A stretch of DNA of 64,000 nucleotides from Adiantum capillus-veneris (lineage: Eukaryota; Streptophyta; Polypodiopsida; Polypodiales; Pteridaceae). Position 1 is the first letter of the stretch, and each line of letters begins with the position of its first letter. The notes below the pieces were generated by a model that made no database searches, was not told where the DNA came from, and was given only the letters and a program-made list of their open reading frames with translations. The DNA is taken from assembly GCA_014529385.2 (NCBI GenBank), contig CM043962.1, positions 37,477,098 through 37,541,097 of the forward strand. The letters run 5' to 3'. Position numbers and translations under genes: made by a program. Below, piece after piece: positions 19,087-29,800 of this stretch.

Positions 19087-19382
19087 GAGAAAAAGTAGCA
19101 AATGGACAGATTTTGAGCTTTGGCTTATGGAGTGACCTTACATGCCATGAGAGCATACACCACACAAAATTTCAAGGCATTTGGACTTGTTCTCCTTCAC
19201 CAACAACATCAATTTGAAGCCGCCAAAGTCGCACATTGGAATAGCTTGTCTATCTGCTAACATTTTATCTTAACTAATCTTGGGATTAAGAAGGCTCATC
19301 TAGATGCATGATTAAGTGGTAATCAATTTAGGAGAGTAGTACTATGTTTGTGCATTAACTGATAATTATGATTACAAGATCA

Positions 19383-22300
19383 ATGGAGGCTTCTCCGGGA
19401 AAAAGAAAAGGCAAGAACCTGGCAACGGAAGGGGCAGTACCCTATGCACTTCTACCCAATTCTGTAAAGCCAGCAGCCACCTAGATACCTGCAGATGTGC
19501 AACAGGCAACGGCCTTTCAAATATATCAAGGTTCATATGTGGATGACAAAAGAAACTTAGTGGATACAGTGATGATTCCCAAGGAGGCAGAGAATTACTT
19601 GAAAAGATCACCGCAAAGGTCATGGCTCAAAAAATTCGGCTTGTGGAACTTCATATCACTACCACCAGTAGGGATAGATTTCAAGACGGTACAGCATCTA
19701 ATAGAGACTATCCAAGAAGATGGAACTTGCAGAGTGGCAGGCATGGATAATGAAGTGATGGAGATCCAGATCACCAAAGAGATCATCAAAGAGGCATTGA
19801 AATTGTCAGATCAAGGAGCAAACATGAGAGAAAGAAGAAAAAACCTCACAGTTTACTTGCAAAAGTCCAAACTACCTTCTTTCAAACTCATAGCAAACCC
19901 GGAAGTAAGAGAACTGACACAGATCTACAGTCAGTGTTTGTTGAGCTACAGCAAAAGGCCGCCAAGATACACTACACCGCACGGGAGCATCTCAACCACA
20001 CTGACATGGGCTATGGGAATGACCCGTGAGTTCTATATAGATCACGCGTCATATCTGTTTGAAGAAATGACAAAGCTAAGGCAGGACAGACCCAATTACA
20101 TTGCAAGAGGAGAAGTCCTAACCAGAGTAATATACCATGCCATAGGCGCGGCAGATCAGTTGCCACCTGCCCCTCATCAGAACGATTGGCTGGTATTAAG
20201 GGAAAATAGCAAAGACAGATCACAAAGGAAAGTACCGGCATCTATTAACACCATTGGAGGATACAAGCTGGAAAGAGTGACAAGAAGTACACAAGAAAAG
20301 AGGGAAGAAGAAAAAAGAACTGAAGAGGAAGATGCCCGACTAAAGAAGCGGAAAGCGGAAATGGAAAACAACACCAGGTTGCAGAAGATAGTAAAAATGG
20401 AAAGGATGCTAGAAGGGTTTGCTCTAGAAAGATCTCTACAAGGCAATGTAGGCGCCACTTGGAAACCTTCTAGTAGCACTTTCACACTAAGAACGAAGAA
20501 TAGAAACAACCCAGCTTTTGAGCTGGACTGGTTCGAGAGGTACATCCAAGAAAGAAATGTTAGGGATGAACCGGAATTTCTACTAGAAGAGGAGGATCTC
20601 CAAACTTTGAGAGATCAGCTGAGGCCAACTTCGCGTGATCGGGAAACACCGCCGCCATCTCCAAGGCCAGATACAAGTGAAAGGCAATCTAATCCATCTG
20701 CTGAATCTACTTCGCATTCAGAAAACTCACATCGTGATGACAGAGTTCACACACCGCCCAGTGAACAGGAAGAAGAGTAAGAAGAAGAAGAAGGAACAGA
20801 TAGACACCCAAACACTGGAGCCATATCACAAAGTGATAAAGGCAAGCAAAAGGAGGTGGATCAGACTAAAGATAAAGCTTCTTCCTCTCAAGAAATTGAG
20901 CTGGAAGCTACTATAGATGAAGATTTGCAGTCAATGGCGACAATACTAAACCGAACAAGACTGCACAGTCAATGGTTAGCTGATCAAAACCGGTCCAACA
21001 AAATGAAGCTACAAAAAACTGATGAGGAAGTTCTGAGACTGCAAGAGCAAAGGGAGGACACTCTAAAGCTGATCAGCATCAGAGATGGTGAAATATTGGG
21101 GCTCAAAGGCACAGTAAATCTTCTCAAAGACAATTTACAGGAGTCGGAAGACTTCAATGCCATATGTGAAGATACAATAAACGTATTCCTTAAAGATGTC
21201 AGTGACAGAGACGAACACATCCAAAAGTTGGAAAAGGAAAAGCAAGATGCGCTGGAGACCATCAAAAGTTTACAAGTCGTCATCGATGACTTACAAATTG
21301 AAGTCAAAGATTTGAGAGCAGTAACAGATATCCAAGCAAGAGAAATCGAACGCGCTAAGAAGCAAAAAACGTCGCTACCAACAACACCAGTAGTCCACCC
21401 AGAAGAAGAAGTGGCTGCACTAAAGAGGGAGCTAGAGTTGGAAAGAAAATAGCGTTTAATGATTGCTGCAAGTGCGCTTAGAGCAGAAGATCAACTACAA
21501 AGACAAATTTCAGACTTGCAAAGTGAACAACAACAAGGACCAGCTCCTGACAATGAAATGGAAAGCATTGCTTCCAAATCACTCAGAGAAGAAAATGAAA
21601 ACTTGCACATCAGGTTAAAACAGTTAGAGGAATCTGCCGCTAAAAAAGAAATGGAATTTCAAGCTCTACAAATCAATAGTAGAACAATGGCCGCACAAAT
21701 CGCAAGTCTACAAAGTGCAGGGCAGCACCAAGGACAGGTACGAGTGCACATGGAGCCATCAACAACGAATTTGACTGGACTCGCCGAAGTATATGGGGGT
21801 CAAGATGAGTACGAGGATGATTCAGATGAACAAGAGGCACCAGATACGCAGACGGATCAAACCGGCTCCAAAGACCAAGAGACAGAAGAAGATTCAGCCA
21901 CGAAATTGGGAGAGCAGAGGCTGGCCGAGCAGATGGAAAAACAAACAGAAATGATATGGTACAAGGCTATGCAACTCGAAAAGGAGTTGCTACAAGGGCT
22001 TTCCAGATCGGGCAAAATAGCAGCAGAGCTACGGAAGGAATGGAATGCACCTATGTTACCCTATGCTCTGCTGAAGTACGAAACTCTAACACATCAACGG
22101 CAACTCGAAAAAGAAGAACAAGTGCCAGTGTTTGAAGGAGAAGTACAGGATAGGGAACAGCAAAACAGAATAGTGGACAGCCAGCCAAAGTGGAGGCGTC
22201 AATGGCTATTGGATCACCCTAATAACCTGATCCACTTAGTCAACGCACCGCCTCAGCTGAGGAATGACAGAACGTTTTGCCCCACTCCCCGAACATACAC

Positions 22301-22787
22301 CTACAGCCAACATAAAGCACTACAGAGCAGAAATCCGACATGGCTGAATTATCCAGTAATGCCAGGGCCAGCAGAGGGAGAGAGAATATCCAGTTCTTAC
22401 ATGGTGAAAACCCTGCAGGGCGCCATAGCAGAATTTGGAGGCTCTCCTGACCTATCTTGCAAGATGCTATGTAAGATAGCTCGAACATTTTTGGCCTGTC
22501 TCATAGTCTTCTCAGAAAGTTGGACATCAGAGTATATGAATACTGAAAGAAGCATCTCAGAGTTGTCATATGATCTAAGTGGGCCACCGACAGAGCCAGT
22601 ATTGTATGCCTATTTCAAACGGCTGATGTTTCTACCAAGCTACCATCTCCAAACCTTTGAAGAAGCATTTTACACGGGCTTCTTCATGTACAAGTCAAAA
22701 AATTTTGGCCCATTAATGGCAAGTGAGTCTATGCGCTATGATGCGTTTCTACATCAAATCACCCAAGAAAGGCGACAACGACAATGA
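19383..22787 (+). CDS. ORF3 of element A: giant globular-coiled coil-globular protein
   Basis: One frame of 1,135 codons, broken only by TAG 19482, TAA 20778 and TAG 21450. ATG at 19383 gives a basic start MEASPGKRKGKN. N-terminal domain to about residue 290, with PPRYTTPHGS near 193 and EVLTRVIYHAIGAADQLPP near 243. Charged, Pro/Ser-rich linker to about 465 (includes RLKKRKAEMENNTRLQK). Long coiled coil to about 800 (LHSQWLADQNRSNKMKL, LEKEKQDALETIKSLQVV). C-terminal domain about 930-1125 with NPTWLNYPVMPGPAEG, SPDLSCKMLCKIART and TFEEAFYTGFF. Family B ORF3 has the same plan and motifs. No membrane segment or signal peptide, so it does not look like an envelope protein. I do not recognise the family. 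Confidence 0.8.
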
Positions 22788-22820
22788 AGACAAAGATGAT
22801 CATGTCGTGGTAGACATGAA

Positions 22821-22835
22821 TTAGGAGGGGGGGAG
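22821..22835 (+). other. Terminal polypurine tract of element A
   Basis: TTAGGAGGGGGGGAG directly before the TGTTGG start of the 3' LTR; the plus-strand primer for reverse transcription. Confidence 0.92.
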
Positions 22836-23115
22836 TGTTGGAGCCCCATTGGTCCAACTGTTGTAATGAGCCCATCTTGTAAAGCATATCAAATTCCATT
22901 TTTTATGTCAAAGACGTCTTATCATTTTGATCCATTCGTCTGGATTATGTAAATATTAGTCAGTTAGTCAGGACTCAGATTTATTCCCACTTTGTAATCA
23001 TGAGCAAGAGAACCCCATGTATATTTTTGAGCTAAGGTGACTAAAGTATAAAAGTCACCTTAGAACCATTTTTTGGACAACATTTTTTTGAATATTAATC
23101 CTGTGTCGTACGAGT

Positions 23116-23150
<35 letters not shown>

Positions 23151-23769
23151 TCTTATCCTCTTCGCTACGCGCTTCTCCCTCACCAGATTCACGACGCAAC
23201 CACACCATCGCGGTAGTCTCTCCGAGAGCTACGCGCCCACGCCACGCATTCGCCGTTTCGAGTTGATCGCGATCGATTCTTCCTCGAGCTTGTTTTGCTT
23301 GTAAGTAGCACAAACAGTGTCTGTTTTCAATAATCAAGTGCTTCATGGAATGAGAAAGAGATTAGCTACACATAGATACTGATAAACTTAAGTTTTGCCC
23401 ACTTTTGGATTATGACCTGTTGGTCTATCGCGACAGTATTCGAGATAGCTAGGGTTCAAATCTGGTGAGATTAGACTTATAGGTAAGTATGTCCTAGTGA
23501 GAGGATGATGCCTAGTAAGTTTGATGCGATTCCGAGTTCATTGGACGTGTAAACGGTGTTGTGAGCGTTTAGGGATAGAGTGGGTTGCATTCTACCAGGG
23601 TTAGTGATTGATGCATCATAAAAGTGCGTATGTGTAGATTGGTCTCAGCCTGACAAGCTAGCGATATTGCCTACGTGCACCTACGGGTTAGTCCTGTCAT
23701 CGGATGATAAGTATGTTGTCTGTGTCGTGCTCGTGAGTATGAACAGGGGAGTAGTTTTTCCCTAAAACA
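22836..23769 (+). repeat. Element A 3' LTR
   Basis: Starts TGTTGGAGCC, ends CCTAAAACA, 934 bp. The GA repeat is longer than in the 5' LTR, and a few point differences are visible (for example TATGTCAAAG versus TATGCCAAAG). TATAAAAG at 23047-23054. It contains GATCGCGATC near 23265 and the half palindrome GGTCTATCGCGA from 23422. Confidence 0.93.
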
Positions 23770-23848
23770 CCCCCGGATTGACGAATTTTATGTCTATGGT
23801 TCTCACTTTGCTAGCATCGATATAGTGAGGCTTGGAAGCCCACCAACA
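23770..23848 (+). mobile_element. LTR 'E', right part, ending CCAACA
   Basis: Begins with the CCCCC duplication of element A, then aligns with the last ~80 bp of the family-B LTR (GGATTGACGAATT, GGTTCTCACT, TAGTGAGG). It ends CCAACA, consistent with a TG...CA LTR terminus. No primer site follows, so this is the outer edge of a 3' or solo LTR, and it was inserted into the Copia integrase fragment that follows. Confidence 0.65.
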
Positions 23849-24212
23849 GCTGCAATATTTTCCTTCATTGTTGGATCTGAGGCATTTAAGCTTTGTAGTT
23901 GCTTCATTCTTCACAGAGGATTTCCACCTTTGACATATGAAAAACACATCAAATTTATTCTTCATTACATAAATCCATGTTTTCCTAGTTGCATCGTCTA
24001 TGAATGTTATATAGTACAACGAGCCACCAAGGGATGGTGTACTTGCAAAACCTTAAACATCAGAATGAACCAATTCAAGTTTTTTATTTTTTTCTTTCAT
24101 TTCTTTTCTTTTGAAATTTTACCCTCTTTTGTTAACCGTAAACACACCCTTCACAAAACTCTAATTCCACTTCTTTCAAACCTAGTAGAAGCTTCTTTGA
24201 TTGAAGGATTTG
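23849..24212 (-). pseudogene. Copia integrase fragment (Copia 2)
   Basis: Minus strand: NKKLELVHSDV, then STPSLGGSLYYITFIDDATRKTW and KCLRSNNEGKYCS, i.e. the first part of a Copia integrase core (pattern HSDVWGP, FIDDxTRKTWVY, LRSDNGGEY). Stops and a frame break lie upstream near 24100-24200. It is cut on the left by LTR E immediately after the YCS motif and on the right by the LTR of Copia 1. The second catalytic Asp appears as Asn (SNNEG). Confidence 0.75.
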
Positions 24213-24408
24213 TGTTGGAATTAGGGTTGCAGGAAAACACACACACCTTGGACAAGACAAAGGAAGCTCAAGGCACACAACAAAGAGTGTATTATTTAGT
24301 GTGCAATGGAAAGATAGATAGCCCTAGAGTGATGGCGTATATACAATGCAGGGGGAAACAACCTCCTAAAGACGGAAAAAATGCCCTGATGGTCCTAGTG
24401 TGTTAACA
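24213..24408 (-). repeat. Copia 1 3' LTR (196 bp)
   Basis: On the minus strand it starts TGTTAACACACTAGGACC directly after the PPT and ends ATTCCAACA. TATA-like TGTATATACGCC lies near 24336-24347. Short LTRs are usual in Copia. Confidence 0.75.
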
Positions 24409-24420
24409 AATCCCCCCTGG
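24409..24420 (-). other. Copia 1 polypurine tract
   Basis: CCAGGGGGGATT on the minus strand, abutting the TGTTAAC LTR start. Confidence 0.75.
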
Positions 24421-25125
24421 AGTGATGCGGTGAACAAGAACTGGCACGTGAGTAAAGGAAAGTGCCATGCCCCGAGGAAATGATCATCCCACAAAAGGGA
24501 GTAAGCCCAAAGGTTTGTGGAAAGCTTCGAGCTTCACATGAGACAATGCCTTTGTGAAAAGATCTACAGAGGTTGTCTTGTGTTGGCACATAAGCCAAGC
24601 TTATCTCTCCTACTAAGAGCCTCTCCCTGATGTAGTGGTAATGCACCTCAATGTGCTTTGTGCGAGCATGAAAAATTGGGTTCCTTGCAATTGCCAATGT
24701 GCTCTGACTGTCAGTGTAGATAGTGTTGGCAGTGTCATGTCCAACACCCAAATCAGCCTTAAGGCATCATAGCCATACACACTCAACCGTAGCTGTGAAG
24801 ACTACCTTGTACTCAACCTCACAACTAGAAGTGTCCACAGTAGGTTTCTTCTTGCTGAACCATGATATACATGAATTGCCAAGCATGAAACAAAAACCAC
24901 TTGTGGATACTCCCGTGGGGATAAAACAAGCCACGATGTAAAGTTCCATTAAGGTAGAGGAAAATCCTCTTGACTGCCTGCCAATGCTTAGACCCTCGGC
25001 TATGCATAAATCTGATGACCTATGAGACTGCAAACTAAATATATGGCCTCGTGTTGCATACATAAATGAGGTATCCAACAGCATTTTGGTAAAGAGTGAC
25101 ATCTGCAGGATCACTAGCATCACAA
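24421..25125 (-). pseudogene. Copia 1 RNase H region
   Basis: Minus-strand frames contain the Copia RNase H blocks in order: TSSCEVEYKVVFTATVE (usual SSxEAEYxA), then IYTDSQSTLAIARNPIFHARTKHIEVHYHYIRE, which matches the conserved DNQSAI..NPVFH.RTKHI pattern, and LAYVPTQDNL. Frameshifts near 24750 and 25030 break it. Confidence 0.8.
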
Positions 25126-26088
25126 AGACTCAATTTCAAACTTGTTTCCATGGGAGTGGCAATAGGTATGCAATCCTCAAGTCCAAACTTACATATCAAT
25201 GTCTCTATGTAACTTTTCTGACACAAGGCAATGCCACCCATCACACTGCTTAAACTGTATACCCAAGTAATGATGCAACAGTCCCAAATATTTCATCTTG
25301 AAAGTAGCATTCACATCAGCCTTAAATTCAGTAATATGTCTCTCATTTGGTCTAGTGATCAGCAAATCATCTAAATAAAGAACCACAATGAGAAGTACAT
25401 CACCCTCATGCTTTACATACAATGTTCTTTCTGTTGGACTGTTACGAAAGCCTTGTTTGACCAAATGAGTGTCAACTTTCTCATACCAAGCACGAGAAGA
25501 TTGCTTCAACCCATACAAAGCCTTCTTACATCTACACACTTTGTCCTCTTTTCCTTTCTTGACAAAATTGCGAGGCTGTGTTACATAAACTTCCTCAATT
25601 ATGTCACCATTTAGAAAGCACTAACAATGTCTGCTTGATGTACACCGCAACAAAAATGAGCTGCCAATGCACATTAAAAAATGCACAGTAGTCATACAAC
25701 AAGTGGGAGCAAAATTCTCTTCATAATCTATGCCTTTTTGTTGTGCATACCCCTCTGCAACAAGTCAAGCCTTATGGCGATCGATCTCACCATTCGGCTT
25801 GCGTTTCAACTTGTAAACCCACTTTGTACCAATGGCCTTTTTTCCAGGAGTCAAATAACATAAAGTCCATGTGTCATTTTCTATAAGTGCACCACATTCT
25901 AATTCCATGGCAGCCATCCAATTTTCTGAATTCTGTACTGCATCAAAAGGCAGAGGTTCCTCAACATCATGTAAGTTAGACACAGCCAAAGCATAACAAT
26001 TTGATGCATAAGATGCATGGCTAGAGCCTGAACGAGTACGACTAGACAAAGGTGCATCCAATTTACTATCACACAATGTATGCATCAT
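25126..26088 (-). pseudogene. Copia 1 reverse transcriptase
   Basis: Minus strand: ENDTWTLCYLTPGKKAIGTKWVYKLKRK (26000-25780), a degraded stretch at 25765-25540, then KALYGLKQSSRAWYEKVD, VVLYLDDLLITRPN with the catalytic LDD, and MKYLGLLHHYLGIQ. It then runs into ATPMETSLKLSLCDASD, typical of the RT-RNase H joint. Multiple frame changes; not functional. Confidence 0.85.
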
Positions 26089-26276
26089 CCATTTGGCATA
26101 CCTCTAGCCTGCTCATTTTCAGTCCTTTCCTCATCAAGTACATCATGTACATTTGCATTAGTAATAGGTTGATCTCTAACATTTTTGGAATCCCCCATAG
26201 GTTGTACATTTGCCTCATTGGAATTCACATTCAAACTTCCACCACTGTAAAGAGGCAACAAAGTGTCATAAATGTC

Positions 26277-27190
26277 CTATGATCTTACATTACTGTCTCT
26301 AGTACATGACAGCAAGGGCTGAACAAAATCTTCCACAAACACTACATCCCGTGAAACCAAAATACACTTTTCTTGCAGATGATACAACCTGTAACCTTTG
26401 CTTTCAGCACTATAACCAACAAAAATACATTTGACAGCCTTATCATCCAATTTTCTACGTTGTGTTTGTGGCACCAAAGCATATGCCAAACAACCCAAAA
26501 CACGCATGTGCTCAATAAAAGGCTTTCTATCATGCCATGCCTCATATGGAGTAATAGATTGCAAAGCTTTCATAGGACACCTATTAAGTACATAAGTGGC
26601 ACACATGATGGCCTCAAGCCAAAAAGAATGCGACAAAGCTTGACTTTTGACCATACATTTTGCCATTTTCATAAGTGGCCTGTTTTTCCTCTCAGCAACA
26701 CCATTTTGATGAGGTGTATAAGGCACTGTATATTGGTGTTTTATCCCACGACTAGCCAGAAATGTATTAAATTCATGAGACATATACCCCCCCTCAATCA
26801 TAACGGAGGTTGCCCATAGTACATTTTGAGACATTTTCAGTCATAGCCAAAAATTGCTTGAAGCACATAAAAACTTTGGAATTCGCTTTAAGCGAAAATA
26901 CCCATGCATGTCTGGAGTAATCATCAATGAAAGTCACAAAGTAAAGGTCATCGCCCAAGGACAAAGTTTGCATGCGCCACAAACATCACTATGCACAAGC
27001 TGCAACCTGCATGTGTCCCTAACTGAACCATCCTTTGGAAACTTCAAACACTGCATCTTACCCAAAATATAGCCTATACAAACATGTTTGACAGGTGCTT
27101 CAAGAGGTGCCAAAGAAGCAACCATATCAAATTTTTGCAAACGCAGCAAACTGGCAAAATTCAGATGAACAAAATGTGCATGCCAAAGTT
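26277..27190 (-). pseudogene. Copia 1 integrase
   Basis: Minus strand: a zinc-binding GAG-preINTEGRASE remnant (WHAHFVHLN near 27175), HSDVCG, then YFVTFIDDYSRHAWVFSLK, then a damaged LR.D.GG box near 26800 with a stop and frame change, then GIKHQYTVPYTPHQNGVAERK with the catalytic Glu, CPMKALQSITPYEAWH, VKCIFVGYSAESKGYRLY and SRDVVFVEDF. Full-length domain order but broken frames. Confidence 0.85.
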
Positions 27191-27197
27191 TTGCATC

Positions 27198-27776
27198 TCA
27201 AATAGCCCTTGAATCTACAACTGCATTTGCAAAATTTTGTCCACACTTGTCATACAAAGTGAGCTTATAAAGCCCACGGCACAAAAGGCCAGATGCAACA
27301 ATTTCATCACCAAAATTGAGATCATCAACTATACATCTGTCATCCACAAATTTCACTACAAGTCCAAGTCTAGCAAGTGCAAATAGAGACAAAAGATGCT
27401 TCTTGATCCCAGGTACATAGAGTGCATCAACAAATGTGAAAAAACTGCCATTTGCAGCAGTAAGCACAATCTTTTCAACTAGCTGAACCGGATAAGAGGC
27501 ATTGTTGGCACTAGTGACTGAATTCCCATGAGGGACAGAATCGAGAGAGGTGAACAATTCACGATGTGAGGTAATTTTCTTTGTAGCACCACTGTCGAAA
27601 TACCACACATGTGAATCTGCAGCAATTGACATGCATGCATCATGGACAACATGATTTGTAAGTGCACTCTCCACTAAAAGCCCATTCTGCATCAACATTA
27701 GCATCACAGTCTCCTTGCACAGAAGACTCGACAATGGCTGCATTTGTAGTAGAACCAATATTTGCAGTGGAACCAC
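27198..27776 (-). pseudogene. Copia 1 protease
   Basis: Minus strand frame with HVWYFDSGATKKITSHRELF; the catalytic DSGA sits at about 27585-27596. It then has YVPGIKKHLLSLFALARLG, the standard end of Copia protease (VPGIxKNLLSV.QL). Confidence 0.8.
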
Positions 27777-28152
27777 CCTCTTTATTCTTAGCCTCTTTGG
27801 CCTTCGACTTAGGATATTTCTTGATCAAGTGATCATTAGCTTTACAATAATGGCAACGCATCTTCTTTTTGCCCTTATCACCAGAATGTCCAGACAAATT
27901 GCTACCAGCAGTACCATTAGAAACAGGTGATTTTCCACTCGTAGAAGAACCATAAGAAGTGGTTGCATTGTTGTTACCACCCTTTCTTTGAGAATCAATA
28001 AAAGCCTATTGAATTGCACTATAAATTTCTTACTAGGAGTTCTACATATAAATATGGTGAATAAAATTCTAGTGGTTTTGAGATACCATTGTCCCCATCT
28101 AATCTGTCCTTAGCAGCAAACATCTTGAACACATCTGTGTTGTTGTCAGCCA
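27640..28152 (-). pseudogene. gag: Copia 1 gag remnant, internally deleted
   Basis: Starts with MADNNTDVFKMFAAKDRLDGDN at about 28152 on the minus strand. Nearly all of the usual ~350-residue capsid part is missing, and it resumes with FSFLNGSA..-type linker and a zinc knuckle CHYCKANDHLIKKYP, in which the last Cys is Tyr. Deletion and knuckle loss make it non-functional. Confidence 0.65.
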
Positions 28153-28468
28153 TGAAAAATGCCTGCACTTGATTGAAAACTACCCAAACTGAGGAGAAAC
28201 CGAGTGAGACCAGCACGTGCTATATAGCACAACCCACAATAGATTGTATGGGACCTATTATGCAGTATTTGGAACTGACAAAATTTTTGCACAAAATGAC
28301 AAAATTGCCTGTGCAGACGTGGCTATAGTGGAAATGGAGGCCTAAATGAGCCCAAATCAAAATATGAGCAAAGTCAACCTGTGAATGCTCGCCAAGCTCA
28401 CTGAAATCAGAGAAAATGAGCAGGCGTGTGCTGGAGCTGCTGGTGACTAAGCCCGGGAGGACGCAACA

Positions 28469-28481
28469 GGCTCTGATACCA
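28469..28481 (-). other. Copia 1 primer binding site (tRNA-iMet)
   Basis: TGGTATCAGAGCC on the minus strand, the classical plant Copia primer site complementary to initiator tRNA-Met. Confidence 0.88.
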
Positions 28482-28529
28482 AAAGAAACATAACTCCTTT
28501 GATGAATCAGAGAATACTAAAAGTTCCTC
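28482..28529. other. Junction between Copia 1 and element C
   Basis: About 50 bp not assignable to either neighbour. A Copia 5' LTR is expected here but is absent. Confidence 0.4.
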
Positions 28530-28620
28530 GCAAAGGACCAAGAAAAGAAGATGTCAAAGATATGAGATGAGAAAACACAAACAAGAGGAAGAAATTGAGG
28601 AGAAAGCCAAAAAGCTATTC

Positions 28621-29532
28621 TAAGAAAAAGTGAAAGAAACTAAGAGTGAAATCAAGGAAACCACAATAAAATCTGGAGGATCAATTTTGGTAGACAAAAT
28701 TTTTGAGCCAATCAATGCAGTCTTGGAAGCTTTCCAAGCAAGACTTAAAGCACGTCAAAATATGAAAAACCAATGGAAAAACTATCCTTCTCTAGATATG
28801 GAAGCATCTAAGCTTGAAGCTTATCAAAATTTGGTAAAAATTACTCAAGAAATGCTAGAAAAACAAAAACCCAAGCTTGAGAGTATAGCAAAACGTGAGG
28901 AGCTTGTGGTAGAAACCAATAAAGAGAAATCCAAAGTGGTGGTAGAAATCCACCTTGAAACTAAAGAGCCAAAACTCATAGTGCCTGACAGTGAAGATGC
29001 TTTAGATGGAATTTCGTTTGTGGAGGAATCCTGGCCAAGACATTTATGGGAAAAAGTGAGAGAGATTAATGATGGGAGCATAACTTTGAAATCAGCTCCT
29101 ATAGAGGAAGTCTGGTTAGACAATTTAACACGGATATGCAATCCTTGTATGGGGATTGCGGCTCTGAAGCGTCAAGAATGGCTTATCCATTGACTCTAAA
29201 AACACTAGCCTCTTACTTAGAAGACAAATAAGATGAGTCCAAAGTGTGCAAAACCACTCAGATAAAAAGAGCAAAACAGACCCTAGAGGTAGAGAACATC
29301 CATTCAATCATGTCAACACCCATTCAATGTCCTCTTACCTTGGGATAACTGCTAAAAATCAGACCATTTTTTTGGAATGATTTACAAAAACACTAGAAAG
29401 GTATGGATAATAGGGCTAATTGCAAAACAATTGGGTAAATTGAAACATGAATTGGATAACAAGGAGATTAGATTTGTCCCTATGAACAAAGTTGGAGAAT
29501 ACTACGAGGGGGAAGAGGGAAAACAACCCTTT
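28621..29532 (+). pseudogene. Element C gag-pol spacer
   Basis: TAA at 28621-28623 sits at the conserved gag-pol stop position. Next come SGGSILVDKIFEPINAVLEAF, VPDSEDALDGISFVEESWPRHLWEKV and EEVWLDNL, matching B 47856-48631. Frameshifts from about 29150 on. Confidence 0.7.
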
Positions 29533-29800
29533 TGATGAGATATAATGACGTAGAAACCATGGCAATACTGGACCATGGGGCAGGCATAGCCATAGCCACA
29601 AAAGTAGTATGGGAATCATGGGAAAAAACAACCATTAGACAAACTCGAATGAAACTATAGTTGGCAGATGGACACATAGAAAAACCCTTAGGACTACTTT
29701 GCAATAGTGGACTTTGGATAGAAACTTAATTATGAAATCATCTTGGGAAGGCCATTCGTGCAGCAAGTACAACTCATTTAAGATTGGGGAAAAAATTACT
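29533..29800 (+). pseudogene. Element C protease 1 (dead)
   Basis: MRYNDVETMAILDHGAGIAIATK: the catalytic DSG is DHG (29571-29579). LADGHIEKPLGLL is followed by a deletion and frame breaks before ILGRPF-like sequence near 29740. Confidence 0.8.

Larger units (their letters stand above)
16737..19382 (+). other. Long noncoding region between pol and ORF3 of element A
   Basis: About 2.6 kb without a credible gene; short frames here lack conservation. It starts after the internal PPT and has promoter-like DNA (ACTATAAAGAG near 16914). A GA-rich stretch (17441-17453) and CATCGCGCACGG near 17487 resemble the R region of the LTRs, followed by a donor-like AG|GTATG at 17524-17530. Four AGTCTATCG palindromes lie in its distal third. 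B and C have the same order of blocks. A leader for a downstream transcript is the simplest reading. Confidence 0.6.
4570..23769 (+). mobile_element. Element A: complete 19.2-kb Ty3/gypsy (Athila/Tat-like) LTR retrotransposon
   Basis: Bounded by two near-identical LTRs, a 5-bp target duplication, a tRNA-Asp-type primer site and a polypurine tract. Internal order: leader with three palindromes, gag, protease 1, linker, RT, RNase H, duplicated HHCC module, DDE integrase, protease 2, internal PPT, noncoding region with four palindromes, giant ORF3, terminal PPT. The protease (LQLADG...GRPF) and primer site point to the Athila/Tat (OTA) branch. Size, a second protease after integrase, the doubled HHCC module and ORF3 are not typical of described Athila or Tat members. 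Frameshifts and several stops mean this copy is not autonomous as it stands. Confidence 0.93.
24213..28481 (-). mobile_element. Copia 1: minus-strand Copia element lacking its 5' LTR
   Basis: From the 3' LTR (24213-24408) through PPT, RNase H, RT, integrase, protease and a shortened gag to a tRNA-iMet primer site at 28469-28481. Order and motifs are standard Copia. Many stops, frameshifts and an internal gag deletion show it is old. DNA beyond the primer site does not match the 3' LTR and soon becomes element C, so the 5' LTR has been lost. Confidence 0.85.

Noticed and set aside
19383-22787. Envelope-like gene as in Athila
   Set aside because: No signal peptide or membrane-spanning segment; long coiled coil and soluble-looking domains instead.
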